Shown: piece by piece, positions 51,889-60,242 of the stretch
Layout: each line of letters begins with the position of its first letter
Position numbering within the stretch: position 1 is the first letter of the stretch
DNA from: Alphaproteobacteria bacterium
GTDB taxonomy: Bacteria; Pseudomonadota; Alphaproteobacteria; Rs-D84
Assembly: GCA_017502865.1 (NCBI GenBank)
Contig: JAFVUD010000003.1
Span: 1-60,242 of the forward strand
Length of the DNA stretch: 60,242 nucleotides
Direction: 5' to 3'
Notes under the pieces: model-generated
Told to the model about the DNA's origin: nothing
The model's database searches: none
Seen by the model: only the letters and a program-made list of their open reading frames with translations
Program-made: the position numbers and the translations under genes

Positions 51889-52218
51889 TTAGGCAGCCAT
51901 TGCAACACGGCCTTCGTCGGTGGCAGTGTCCATAACACGTTTGGCTTCGGCAAACACCATTTCTTTGACACGCAATGCCAAATCATGTGTTTCCAATGTT
52001 TCGGCTGCAACATCAAAATTATCTGTACGAATCTGCAATGAAACATATGCACCAACCAATGAGGTACGTGGCAAATCTTCGATAGAACGTGGTGCATTGT
52101 TATGACCAATTTTCAATTCATCAGCCAGCGAGATTATCTGGCGATCTTCATTTACCCAAACAGTTGTTGTCAGGACTTTGTTCAATGCGATCATAATTTC
52201 TTTGATATTTTTTGACAT
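51889..52218 (-). CDS. 109-aa hypothetical protein
   Basis: A soluble alpha/beta protein (IKEIMIALNKVLTTTVWVNED, then LADELKIGHNN, VGAYVSLQIRTDNFDVAAETL) with no recognised domain. A strong AAAGGAGGGG eight bases ahead of the ATG. Isolated between the Cys-rich gene and mraZ. Function unknown. Confidence 0.6.
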   Translation of the reverse strand: MSKNIKEIMIALNKVLTTTVWVNEDRQIISLADELKIGHNNAPRSIEDLPRTSLVGAYVSLQIRTDNFDVAAETLETHDLALRVKEMVFAEAKRVMDTATDEGRVAMAA

Positions 52219-52461
52219 GTGCGTTCCCCTCCTTTCTGGGTTGTTTTGTAAAAATTTGGTTCGTTTTTTGTATTTACATTGGTATTTACAAAATTCGAAT
52301 TGATTTTTATTTGTTTGTTTTTATTTTCCGCAGAAATCCGGCTTTTTCGCAGATTTCTGGGATTTTTATTTCTTTTCCCCTTGTCTATACAGGCATCATA
52401 GAACAAAAACGAATCGGTGGTCAAGAACAAATTTTAATTTTTTGAAAAAAATTTTAATTTG
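52219..52461. other. AT-rich intergenic region with a long hairpin
   Basis: No gene is seen. A hairpin pairs CAGAAATC (52331-52338) with GATTTCTG (52352-52359), followed on the plus strand by GGATTTTTATTT. The same sequence words appear near 1157 and 20264. The rest is AT-rich and without clear boxes. Confidence 0.4.
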
Positions 52462-52543
52462 GCATAACTTTACAATCTGGACCATAAATTCCCATAAAAA
52501 ACCATAAAATGTCATTGACAACCATATTTTCACGTGCTATGTT
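52462..52543 (+). promoter_or_regulatory. mraZ promoter with 10-bp phased MraZ-box-like repeats
   Basis: CCATA occurs at 52482, 52492, 52502 and 52522, with weaker matches at 52462 and 52512, all on the same 10-bp phase; on the minus strand this reads TATGG, close to the TGGG core of MraZ boxes. They overlap a strong promoter: TTGACA (52515-52520), 17 bases, TATGTT (52538-52543) with an extended TGC. This suggests MraZ autoregulation. Confidence 0.6.
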
Positions 52544-52574
52544 TTTACCAGAAGCAAGGAAGGGGAACGGGCAG

Positions 52575-52598
52575 ATGCCCAAAATACACAAGACGTAA
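52575..52598 (+). CDS. 7-codon leader peptide upstream of mraZ
   Basis: ATG at 52575 behind AAGGAAGGGG, encoding MPKIHKT and ending in TAA at 52596-52598. mraZ starts five bases later, without a good ribosome-binding site of its own (AAAGAA). Re-initiation by coupled translation is possible. It could also be chance. Confidence 0.35.
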   Translation: MPKIHKT

Positions 52599-52602
52599 AG
52601 AA

Positions 52603-53052
52603 ATGTCATTGTTTCTCTCATCTTATGAAAATCGTTTGGATACCAAGGGGCGTATATCTGTACCGGCCTCTTTCCGGGCTTCGGTTGCAAACGAAGAATT
52701 CGCAGGCGTGGTTTTATTCCGCTCATTTACAAACAACTGTATCGAAGGCTTTTCAATGTCCCGTATGGAACAAATGGCGGCCGCCACAGATAAAGCCGGC
52801 GTTTTCGACAATACAATGGACGATTTGTCGGCAATGCTGTTCGCAGATGCACGACCATTGGCATTTGATGTGACAGGCCGTATCATTATCCCAAATGATT
52901 TATTAGAACACGCAAACATTAAAGAAACGGCTGTTTTTGTTGGCCGTGGCAACAGTTTTCAAATATGGAACCCAGATGCATTCCGTGCCGCCCAGAAAAA
53001 ATCACTGGAAAATTTGCGGGCCGTGCGACCAAATCTGGTTATTGGACAATAA
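52603..53052 (+). CDS. mraZ: transcriptional regulator MraZ
   Basis: 149 aa with both SpoVT/AbrB-like halves: LSSYENRLDTKGRISVPASFR at the start and PLAFDVTGRIIIPNDLLEHA later. MraZ binds repeats upstream of the division and cell-wall cluster. Here it is followed by a terminator and convergent plsX, so the usual rsmH-ftsL neighbours are missing. The start at 52603 follows from the family; the upstream extension has no support. Confidence 0.9.
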   Translation: MSLFLSSYENRLDTKGRISVPASFRASVANEEFAGVVLFRSFTNNCIEGFSMSRMEQMAAATDKAGVFDNTMDDLSAMLFADARPLAFDVTGRIIIPNDLLEHANIKETAVFVGRGNSFQIWNPDAFRAAQKKSLENLRAVRPNLVIGQ

Positions 53053-53078
53053 AAAAATCCCCAAACGGGGATTTTTAT
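53052..53078. terminator. bidirectional terminator between mraZ and plsX
   Basis: AAATCCCC (53055-53062) pairs with GGGGATTT (53067-53074) between A and T runs. Confidence 0.85.
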
Positions 53079-54149
53079 TTATTCTGCATCAGTTTTCTTT
53101 AACGCAGTACGAACATCGGCCACAGATTTTGCACGTTCTGCAATCAAGCCGTTCAGGTTCGCATGAATCAAATCAGACGCATATTTAATCGAATTCGCAA
53201 ACGCCAGGGCATCACTGTTGCCATGGGTTTTAACTGCAAACCCTTTTAGCCCCAAGAACACCGCCCCTGCATATGAACGTGGATCGATTTTATGCTTTAA
53301 CCGTTTAAATACATGAACCAAGAAAAACGCCCCAATCATCGCCAGAATCGATTTCTTGAAATTTTCGACAATTACACGTTTAATCAGTTTTGCGGTACCT
53401 TCGACTGTTTTCAGCACGATATTACCGGTAAAACCGTCGGTCACAACAACCTGGACACGGCCGGCACTGATATCGTTCGCTTCGACAAAGCCCAGATATT
53501 CGTATGGTAATTTATCTTTGTTTTCCATCAAAACATGGTTCAAGTGGACCAGCGTTTCGTTACCCTTGGTTTCTTCGGAACCGATGTTCAAAACACCCAA
53601 CTTTGGTTTTGGCATTTTACCGATAACTTCGGCATAAACACTGCCCAGAACAGAAAAATCAAACAAAATTGTTTCGTCGCACTGGACATTGGCACCTAAA
53701 TCCAACACAACAACACGGCTGTCGCCGCCACCAGATGGCAACATTGTTGTAATGGCAGGACGTGCAATGCCTTCGACTGTTTTCAGGGCCAGTTTTGACA
53801 ACGACATCAAAACACCGGTGTTGCCCGCACTGATAACAGCAGATGCGTTGCCTTCACGGACGTCACGAATTGCCATGTACATGGACGTGTCCTGGGAATG
53901 ACGCAGAACGTCCATAATTTTATCTGTGCCCTTGATAACATTAGGGGCATGGACAACTTCTACATTACGACCAACACGTGGGTATTTGGTTAACAGACGG
54001 CGTAATTTCTTTTCATCGCCAAACAGGCGGAAATGAACCTTGCCTTCGCCGTTTTGATACAAGAACTGGTTCAGGCCGCCCAAAACAACAGATGGACCTT
54101 TGTCACCACTCATTGCATCGATGGAAATTGTAGGTATTTCTTGTGACAT
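53079..54149 (-). CDS. plsX: phosphate acyltransferase PlsX
   Basis: 356 aa, standard length. IDAMSGDKGP at the start, SAGNTGVLMSLS, VLDLGANVQC, and NIGSEETKGN are PlsX signatures. It makes acyl-phosphate from acyl-ACP for phospholipid synthesis. It follows rpmF, as in most Alphaproteobacteria, but with a hairpin-T run between them and no clear ribosome-binding site. Confidence 0.93.
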   Translation of the reverse strand: MSQEIPTISIDAMSGDKGPSVVLGGLNQFLYQNGEGKVHFRLFGDEKKLRRLLTKYPRVGRNVEVVHAPNVIKGTDKIMDVLRHSQDTSMYMAIRDVREGNASAVISAGNTGVLMSLSKLALKTVEGIARPAITTMLPSGGGDSRVVVLDLGANVQCDETILFDFSVLGSVYAEVIGKMPKPKLGVLNIGSEETKGNETLVHLNHVLMENKDKLPYEYLGFVEANDISAGRVQVVVTDGFTGNIVLKTVEGTAKLIKRVIVENFKKSILAMIGAFFLVHVFKRLKHKIDPRSYAGAVFLGLKGFAVKTHGNSDALAFANSIKYASDLIHANLNGLIAERAKSVADVRTALKKTDAE

Positions 54150-54157
54150 AGTAATAT

Positions 54158-54197
54158 GAAAAAGGCAGACAGGTCACAGGTGCGACCAAAGTCTGCC
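54158..54197 (-). terminator. terminator or attenuator between rpmF and plsX
   Basis: GGCAGAC (54164-54170) pairs with GTCTGCC (54191-54197), with an inner GGTC/GACC pair, followed on the minus strand by TTTTT before the plsX start. Confidence 0.65.
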
Positions 54198-54218
54198 GAA
54201 ACTTAGGTTAGTGTGATA

Positions 54219-54368
54219 TTATTTCGCACCACATGCAGGGCATACGTGATGTGGACGTTTCTTTTCGCCACATGCTTTGCAGACACCACATGGCATTACA
54301 GACAATGCATCATGGGCGCGACGCTGTGCGGTACGTGCTTTACTTGTTTTACTTTTTGGCGTTGCCAT
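54219..54368 (-). CDS. rpmF: 50S ribosomal protein L32
   Basis: 49 aa, too short for many gene finders. The N-terminus MATPKSKTSKARTAQRRAHD is typical, and two zinc-binding pairs (CGVCKACGEKK and CPACGAK) are present, so this is the zinc form. AAAGGA precedes the ATG. It is a structural protein of the large ribosomal subunit. Usual partner plsX follows. Confidence 0.95.
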   Translation of the reverse strand: MATPKSKTSKARTAQRRAHDALSVMPCGVCKACGEKKRPHHVCPACGAK

Positions 54369-54441
54369 TTTACAATCCTTTTATTTACCGAATGGTTATT
54401 TTATTAAAATATTGTTGTTTTGCAAGCAAAACTTTAATTTA

Positions 54442-54476
54442 TTCCCAAATTCAGGTATTTTTCCTGAATCTGGGAA
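54442..54476 (-). terminator. probable terminator of rpoC
   Basis: TTCCCAAATTCAGG (54442-54455) pairs with CCTGAATCTGGGAA (54463-54476) with one mismatch; the following minus-strand bases are only moderately T-rich. Confidence 0.55.
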
Positions 54477-54486
54477 CGTTTTTTGT

Positions 54487-57400
54487 TTAGATATCCAACA
54501 GTTGCTGTTGAACATTGCCTTCGCGTGCCAATTTTTCTGCACGTTCTTCTTCTTTGGCAATTTCACGAACACGGCGGACATATGCACCGGTTCCAATTGG
54601 AATCAAACGACCAACAATCAAGTTTTCGTTGATACCAACCAGTTTGTCGGTTGAACCGCTGATGGCGGCATCTACCAATACTTTGGTTGTCTGCTGGAAC
54701 GATGCGTTCGAGATAAATGAACGAGATGTCAAAGATGCGCGTGTCAAACCAACCAGAACCTGGGACGCTTCGGCAATGCGGCCGCCGTCACGGGCAACAC
54801 GGGCATTTTCTTCTTCGAAATCAACACGGTCAACAACCTGGCCCATCAAGAAGCCTGTGTCACCTGGGTTTGTGATTTCTACACGACGTGTCATTTCGCG
54901 AATCAAGATTTCAATGTGTTTGTCATTGATGGTCACACCCTGCAGGCGGTAAACCTGTTGAATCTGGTCAACCATAAATGTTGCCAAGGCTTTCTGGCCC
55001 AAGATACGCAAGATATCCTGAGGAACCGGATCACCATCAACCAATTTATCGGCCTTTTTCACGATGTCGCCGCTGCGGACCAACAGGTTTGTACCCTTTG
55101 GAACAGCGTATTCGACAGGTGCTGTGCCGTCGGCTGGTTCGATGCGGATGATAATCTTGGATTTTGCATCTTCCAATTCAACGGTACCATCGATTTCAGC
55201 CAACAAAGCAGGATTTGTTGGACGACGTACTTCCAACAATTCGTTAACACGTGGCAGACCGCCAGTAATGTCGCCTGTACGTTTTGCCTGGACAGGGATA
55301 CGGGCCAAAATGTCACCTGCGTGTACGGAATCGCCGTTGGCAACGTTCAATACCGAGTAGATTGGCAACAGATATTCTGCAATCTTTTTGCCACCCAAAT
55401 TGATAACATTACCCGATGCGTCAACCAATGTGACAGCCGGTTTCAATGCCTTTTTGGTATTTGTTTTCCAGTTGATAACTTTACGGGAAACAATACCGGT
55501 CATGGAATCAACTTCTTCCTGGTAAGAAACATTTTCAACCAAGTCGTTGAAGTTCACAATACCGTCGGCTTCGGCGATGATTGTGTTTGAATATGGATCC
55601 CATTCTGCAACCTTGGCACCTTTTTCTACGGTGTCGCCTTCGTTGACAACCAACATAGATGCGTATGGCAATGCACTGCTGAACAATTCTTTGCCTTCGG
55701 CATCAACAACAGCCAATTTACCGTTACGTGACAAGACAACGATACGGCCTGCACTGTTCTTGATTGTGTTCACACCAATCAGTTTGATTGTACCGGCAAC
55801 AGGAACTTCGATAAAGTGGCTTTCTGCACCACCCGCTGTAACCCCACCAATGTGGAAGGTACGCAGTGTCAACTGGGTCCCAGGTTCACCAATAGACTGA
55901 CCTGCGATAACACCAACCGCTTCGCCAACGTGTACCAATGCGTTGCGTGACAAGTCCATACCATAACATTTTGCACACAGACCGTCGCTGCAGCATGTCA
56001 GCACACTGCGAACATCAACAGATGGCAAGCCAGATTCATTAATGGCCTTGGCTGCGGATTTTGTAATCATTTCGCCGGCTGGAACGATAACTTCTTTGGT
56101 GATTGGATGAATGATGTCGTGTGCCGCAGTGCGACCCAATACTACATCACCCAGCGCAACAGACAATGTCGAACCAGTGTACACAGGTTTAGCAGTGATG
56201 AATTCTGTTGTGCCACAGTCGTGTTCTGTAATAACTGTGTTCTGGGCCAATTCAACCAAACGACGTGTCAAGTAACCAGCGTCAGCAGTTTTCAAAGCCG
56301 TGTCCGACATACCTTTACGTGCACCGTGGGTGGATGTAAAGTATTCAGACATGGTCAGACCTTCTTTAAAGTTCGAGATAATTGGAACTTCGATAATAGA
56401 ACCGTCTGGTTTCTGCATCATACCACGCATACCGGCCAACTGCTGAATCTGACGTTTGGAACCACGGGCCCCAGACAACGCCATCATATATACAGAATTC
56501 CAGTTGTCGCCAGTTGATTTACCCAACGCAGCATATGCCATATCACCCAATTTGTCGGTTGTTTTCTGCCACAAGTCAATCAGTTTGTTGTGACGTTCAC
56601 CGCCAGACAGCAAACCGTTTTGATATTGATCTTCGATTTCTTCGGCAGCCTTTTCAGACTGGGCAATCAGGTCTTTCTTTTCAGATGGAATTACGATGTC
56701 TTCGTAACCAATTGAAATACCACTGCGTGCAGCCTGTTCAAAACCGGTGTTCTTTAATGCGTCAGCCAACAGAATTGTTTCTTTGTCGCCACAACGTTCG
56801 TATGTTGTTGCCAACAAAGCCTTGATTTCTTTTACAGGCATAACTTTGTTCACCAGGTCGAATGGCATTTTGTCTGATTTTGGCAACAGTTCGCCCAAAA
56901 TCATACGACCAGCAGTTGTTTTATATGTTTTGCCGTTGATACGGGCAACAATTGGTGTGTGCAGTGTAATTGTCTTGTTTTCCAATGCCAATTTCACTTC
57001 GTCCATGTTCGCAAAGCGTGGGGACTTTTCATCGTGTTCACCGTTAATCAACGAGATATAGTACACACCCAATACCATGTCTTGGGATGGAACAATCATT
57101 GGTTCACCGTTTGCAGGTGACAAAACGTTGTTCGAAGACAGCATCAAGGTACGTGCTTCTAACTGAGCTTCCAGCGAGATTGGAACGTGAACAGACATCT
57201 GGTCACCGTCAAAGTCAGCATTAAAGCCTTTACATACCAGTGGGTGCAGGCGGATAGCCTTGCCTTCTATCAAAACTGGTTCGAAAGCCAACAGGGACAA
57301 ACGGTGCAATGTTGGTGCACGGTTCAACAATACAGGATGTTCGTGGATAACTTTTTCCAGGATTTCCCATACGATATCTTCGCCGTTTTCAACCATTTTA

Positions 57401-58596
57401 CGGGCTGTTTTAATTGTGTTTGCATAATCGCCAGCCATCAAACGGGCAAATACGAATGGTTTGAACAATTCCAATGCCATTGTTTTTGGCAAACCAACCT
57501 GGTGCAGTTTCAATGTTGGACCAGATACGATAACCGAACGGCCGGAATAGTCAACACGTTTACCCAACATGTTCATACGGAAACGACCAGATTTACCACG
57601 CAATGAATCAGACAATGATTTCAATGGGCGGCGGTTCTGGGATACCATTGGACGGGCCTTGTGACCATTGTCGAACAATGAATCAACCGCTTCCTGTAAC
57701 ATACGTTTTTCGTTGCGAACGATGATGTCTGGGGCGTGCATTTCCATAAAGCGTTTCAAACGATTGTTACGGATAATTACACGACGATACAAATCATTCA
57801 AGTCAGACGCAGCAACGTGACCCGCATCCAATGTGACCAATGGACGCATATCAGGTGGGATAACAGGAATAATGTCCGGCATCATCCATGCTGGGTCTGT
57901 TTTAGAATCCAAGAACGCTTCGACCAATTTCAACTGTTTGATGATTGATTTGCGTTTGGCTTCGGATTTTGTGTCTTGCAATTCTGCACGCAGACGTGTG
58001 CGTTCATCGCCCATATCCAGATTTGCGATGATTGAACGAACGCCTTCGGCACCGATGCCAACGTGGAATGCGTCTGCGCCGAATTCTTCGACAGCAGCCT
58101 GGTATTCATCTTCGCTGATGACATCGTATTGTTTCAAATTTGTTAAGCCTGGTTCAATAACGATATAGGCATCGTATGAAATAACCTGTTCCAATTTTTT
58201 CTGTGGCAGGTTGTTCAACAATGTAGCAATTTTGCCTTCACGCAGGAACCATGTGTGGGCAACAGGCATAGCCAATTTAATGTGCCCCATGCGTTCACGA
58301 CGAACAGAAGAAGAACCAACTTCTACACCGCAACGTTCACAGACAACGCCACGGAATTTAATACGTTTATATTTACCGCAGGCACATTCGTAATCTTTGA
58401 CTGGACCAAAAATCTGCTGGCAGAACAGACCTTCTGCTTCTGGTTTCAAGGAATGATAGTTAATTGTTTCAGGTTTTTTAACTTCACCATGGGACCAGGA
58501 CAGAATTTCTTCGGGCGATGCGATTGTGATACGCAGGGCGTCGAATTGTTCTTTGGTTTCGATTTGTCCAAATATCTTTTGCAACATATTGCTCAT
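54487..58596 (-). CDS. rpoC: RNA polymerase beta' subunit
   Basis: 1369 aa, near the usual ~1400. The zinc finger [20 protein letters not shown] lies at the N-terminus, the catalytic NADFDGDQM near residue 460, and the RAPTLHR clamp region nearby. Core of transcription. The frame is unbroken. It follows rpoB with an 89-base gap that contains a nested hairpin. Confidence 0.98.
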   Translation of the reverse strand: MSNMLQKIFGQIETKEQFDALRITIASPEEILSWSHGEVKKPETINYHSLKPEAEGLFCQQIFGPVKDYECACGKYKRIKFRGVVCERCGVEVGSSSVRRERMGHIKLAMPVAHTWFLREGKIATLLNNLPQKKLEQVISYDAYIVIEPGLTNLKQYDVISEDEYQAAVEEFGADAFHVGIGAEGVRSIIANLDMGDERTRLRAELQDTKSEAKRKSIIKQLKLVEAFLDSKTDPAWMMPDIIPVIPPDMRPLVTLDAGHVAASDLNDLYRRVIIRNNRLKRFMEMHAPDIIVRNEKRMLQEAVDSLFDNGHKARPMVSQNRRPLKSLSDSLRGKSGRFRMNMLGKRVDYSGRSVIVSGPTLKLHQVGLPKTMALELFKPFVFARLMAGDYANTIKTARKMVENGEDIVWEILEKVIHEHPVLLNRAPTLHRLSLLAFEPVLIEGKAIRLHPLVCKGFNADFDGDQMSVHVPISLEAQLEARTLMLSSNNVLSPANGEPMIVPSQDMVLGVYYISLINGEHDEKSPRFANMDEVKLALENKTITLHTPIVARINGKTYKTTAGRMILGELLPKSDKMPFDLVNKVMPVKEIKALLATTYERCGDKETILLADALKNTGFEQAARSGISIGYEDIVIPSEKKDLIAQSEKAAEEIEDQYQNGLLSGGERHNKLIDLWQKTTDKLGDMAYAALGKSTGDNWNSVYMMALSGARGSKRQIQQLAGMRGMMQKPDGSIIEVPIISNFKEGLTMSEYFTSTHGARKGMSDTALKTADAGYLTRRLVELAQNTVITEHDCGTTEFITAKPVYTGSTLSVALGDVVLGRTAAHDIIHPITKEVIVPAGEMITKSAAKAINESGLPSVDVRSVLTCCSDGLCAKCYGMDLSRNALVHVGEAVGVIAGQSIGEPGTQLTLRTFHIGGVTAGGAESHFIEVPVAGTIKLIGVNTIKNSAGRIVVLSRNGKLAVVDAEGKELFSSALPYASMLVVNEGDTVEKGAKVAEWDPYSNTIIAEADGIVNFNDLVENVSYQEEVDSMTGIVSRKVINWKTNTKKALKPAVTLVDASGNVINLGGKKIAEYLLPIYSVLNVANGDSVHAGDILARIPVQAKRTGDITGGLPRVNELLEVRRPTNPALLAEIDGTVELEDAKSKIIIRIEPADGTAPVEYAVPKGTNLLVRSGDIVKKADKLVDGDPVPQDILRILGQKALATFMVDQIQQVYRLQGVTINDKHIEILIREMTRRVEITNPGDTGFLMGQVVDRVDFEEENARVARDGGRIAEASQVLVGLTRASLTSRSFISNASFQQTTKVLVDAAISGSTDKLVGINENLIVGRLIPIGTGAYVRRVREIAKEEERAEKLAREGNVQQQLLDI

Positions 58597-58625
58597 TATA
58601 TTTTGCTCCTTGAATAAAATAGTTT

Positions 58626-58689
58626 TTAGTTGTTAGTGGCTAGTAGTTAGGGTGTGGGGGGTAAAGCCCACACCAATGCTAACAACTAA
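58626..58689. repeat. nested hairpin between rpoB and rpoC
   Basis: TTAGTTGTTAG (58626-58636) pairs exactly with CTAACAACTAA (58679-58689). Inside it GGTGTGGG (58651-58658) pairs exactly with CCCACACC (58667-58674). The outer arm covers the rpoB stop codon. There is no T-run, so a processing or pausing element or an inserted palindromic repeat is more likely than a terminator. Confidence 0.6.
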
Positions 58690-60242
58690 TCTACTTTCTT
58701 TGGTGTCATAGCCAGACCCAAACCACGCAATTCGCGAACGAATACGTTGAATGCTTCTGGGGTGCCTGTCTGGATATCATCACTGCCGGAAATGATGGAT
58801 TCGTACATCTTGTTTCGGCCGGTGATATCGTCAGATTTGACAGTCAACATTTCACGCAGCAGGTGGGCGGCACCGTGTGCTTCCAGCGCCCAAACTTCCA
58901 TTTCACCCAAACGCTGGCCACCCATGTGGGCTTTACCAGACAGAGGCTGCTGGGTTACCAAGGAATAACTGCCGGTTGAACGGGCGTGAATCTTTTCATC
59001 AACGAAGTGATGCAGTTTCAACATGTACATAACACCAACAGTCACAGGACGTGCAAACTTTTCACCAGTCATACCGTCGTACAGGTCAAACTGACCAGTT
59101 TCTGGTAATTTCGCCAATTTCAACATGCTGGCGATGTCTTCTGGGGTCGCACCGTCAAATGTTGGTGTTGCCATTGGAACACCATCACGCAGCAATGCGG
59201 CCTGGGCACGAACGTCTGTGTCGGTCATTTTTTCCAGTTTTTCTGCAACGTCTTTGCCATAGATTTTGCCCATGATATTGCGCAAATCATCTGTTACGGC
59301 ACGTTTAGCCTTGACTTCGTCCAAAACGGCACCAATTTGGGCACCCAATGTACGGGCAGCCATACCCAAGTGAGTTTCCAAAATCTGACCAATGTTCATA
59401 CGTGATGGTACGCCCAATGGGTTCAGAACAATGTCAACAGGTGTACCGTCGGCCAAGTGTGGCATATCTTCGACAGGGACAACCTTGGATACAATACCCT
59501 TGTTACCGTGACGACCCGCCATTTTATCACCAGGCTGCAATTTCATTTTGTGTGCGATGTACACTTTTACTTCTTTTAATACACCGGCGTTCAAAGAATT
59601 GCTTTCTGTTGCCTTGGAAATTTCGGCGTCGGCTTCTTCGTTCAGGTTCTTTAATTTCAGAACGTGCTGTTCACGCAGTTCATCGATTTTTGCCTGGGCT
59701 TCTTTGTCTTTGACAACCAATTTTTTAACATCTGTTGGTTTGATACCTTCGAATACTTCGCTGGTCAATTTTTTGCCAACAAATGGTTTCAGGCTGCCGG
59801 TGCCAGATTCGATTACCAAACCTTCGGCGATTTGGAATATCTGGTCTGCGAAACCCTTTTCAATGATTGCGATTTCTTCTTCGCGATCTTTGTTAATCTT
59901 TTCGATTTTCTGCAGTTCAATCATCTGGGTACGTTCGTCTTTCTTAACACCGTGACGGGTCAAGACGTTTACACCGATAACTGTACCTTCTTCGTTTGGA
60001 CCAACACGCAGTGATGTGTCTTTGACGTTCAATGCTTTTTCGCCAAAGATGTTACGCAACAAGGATTCTTCTGGGGTCAACAGTGTTTCAGATTTTGGTG
60101 AAACACGACCAACCAAGATGTCGCCCTGTTTTACACGTGCACCAACATAGATGATACCGGATTCGTCCAGATTCTTTAATGCTTCTTCGCTGACGTTTGG
60201 AATGTCGCGGGTGAAACTTTCTGGGCCCAACTGGGTATCACG
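58686..60242 (-). CDS. rpoB: RNA polymerase beta subunit, partial
   Basis: The C-terminal ~518 residues; the 5' part lies beyond base 60242. [32 protein letters not shown] and [19 protein letters not shown] are conserved RpoB regions. It ends in the helical C-terminus that contacts beta'. The frame continues open to the window edge. Upstream of rpoC on the same strand. Confidence 0.97.
   Translation of the reverse strand, partial: RDTQLGPESFTRDIPNVSEEALKNLDESGIIYVGARVKQGDILVGRVSPKSETLLTPEESLLRNIFGEKALNVKDTSLRVGPNEEGTVIGVNVLTRHGVKKDERTQMIELQKIEKINKDREEEIAIIEKGFADQIFQIAEGLVIESGTGSLKPFVGKKLTSEVFEGIKPTDVKKLVVKDKEAQAKIDELREQHVLKLKNLNEEADAEISKATESNSLNAGVLKEVKVYIAHKMKLQPGDKMAGRHGNKGIVSKVVPVEDMPHLADGTPVDIVLNPLGVPSRMNIGQILETHLGMAARTLGAQIGAVLDEVKAKRAVTDDLRNIMGKIYGKDVAEKLEKMTDTDVRAQAALLRDGVPMATPTFDGATPEDIASMLKLAKLPETGQFDLYDGMTGEKFARPVTVGVMYMLKLHHFVDEKIHARSTGSYSLVTQQPLSGKAHMGGQRLGEMEVWALEAHGAAHLLREMLTVKSDDITGRNKMYESIISGSDDIQTGTPEAFNVFVRELRGLGLAMTPKKVD

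Noticed and set aside
58626..58689. Terminator between rpoB and rpoC
   Set aside because: There is no T-run after the hairpin on the coding strand, and ending transcription here would separate two essential co-transcribed genes.

Overview
The window looks like a chromosomal segment of an uncultured, probably host-associated alphaproteobacterium with a modest genome. Supporting signs are the rpmF/plsX and fabH/ihfA blocks, an OlsB/OlsA ornithine-lipid pair, an archaeal/Thermus-type prolyl-tRNA synthetase, Gram-negative envelope genes (MltB, an outer-membrane barrel, lipoproteins) and a TCCCACGG/CCGTGGGA palindrome of a type familiar from rickettsial genomes. The genetic code is standard. Codon-level and terminator evidence fits a chromosome rather than a plasmid. 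The species cannot be named from the sequence.

Bases 1-21,500 are accessory. A hairpin-rich stretch that could be the 3' end of an IS200/IS605-type element is followed by a trypsin-like protease, tRNA-Asn, a NERD-domain protein and a GIY-YIG protein. A dense defence block on the minus strand comes next: an SRA-HNH modification-dependent nuclease with a PD-(D/E)xK-like partner, a MutT Nudix gene, a defence-type reverse transcriptase, a large membrane-tailed PD-(D/E)xK-like protein whose tail is knocked out of frame at a five-base C run, a complete type I restriction-modification system (hsdM-hsdS-hsdR), and a second unusual unit made of an HsdM/HsdS-fusion methylase with an atypical motif IV, a 179-aa protein, a zinc-ribbon protein and a 46-aa protein. 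Two nearly identical mutT copies in the same orientation bracket about 14 kb of this block. The block ends with an ankyrin protein, a second GIY-YIG protein, and a short divergent metK behind a leader RNA that can fold into two mutually exclusive structures.

Bases 21,500-34,000 carry envelope and surface functions: a paralogous pair of membrane-anchored Cys-His proteins, galE, a signal-peptide protein with about 15 LTG-IP-LF repeats, an M13 metallopeptidase, HemW, an outer-membrane barrel protein, MltB and a family 2 glycosyltransferase.

Bases 34,000-49,400 are mostly core metabolism: olsB-olsA, proS, L-lactate dehydrogenase, a spermidine-synthase-like membrane protein, a periplasmic CxxC protein, cvpA, ihfA-fabH, tRNA-Arg(CCT), a DUF3419-like methyltransferase and a phospholipase D-type lipoprotein.

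Bases 49,500-60,242 hold a large Cys-rich secreted protein, an isolated mraZ with 10-bp phased operator-like repeats, rpmF-plsX, and rpoB (cut by the window edge)-rpoC. Gene pairs are commonly separated by clear hairpin-plus-T-run terminators, many of them bidirectional.
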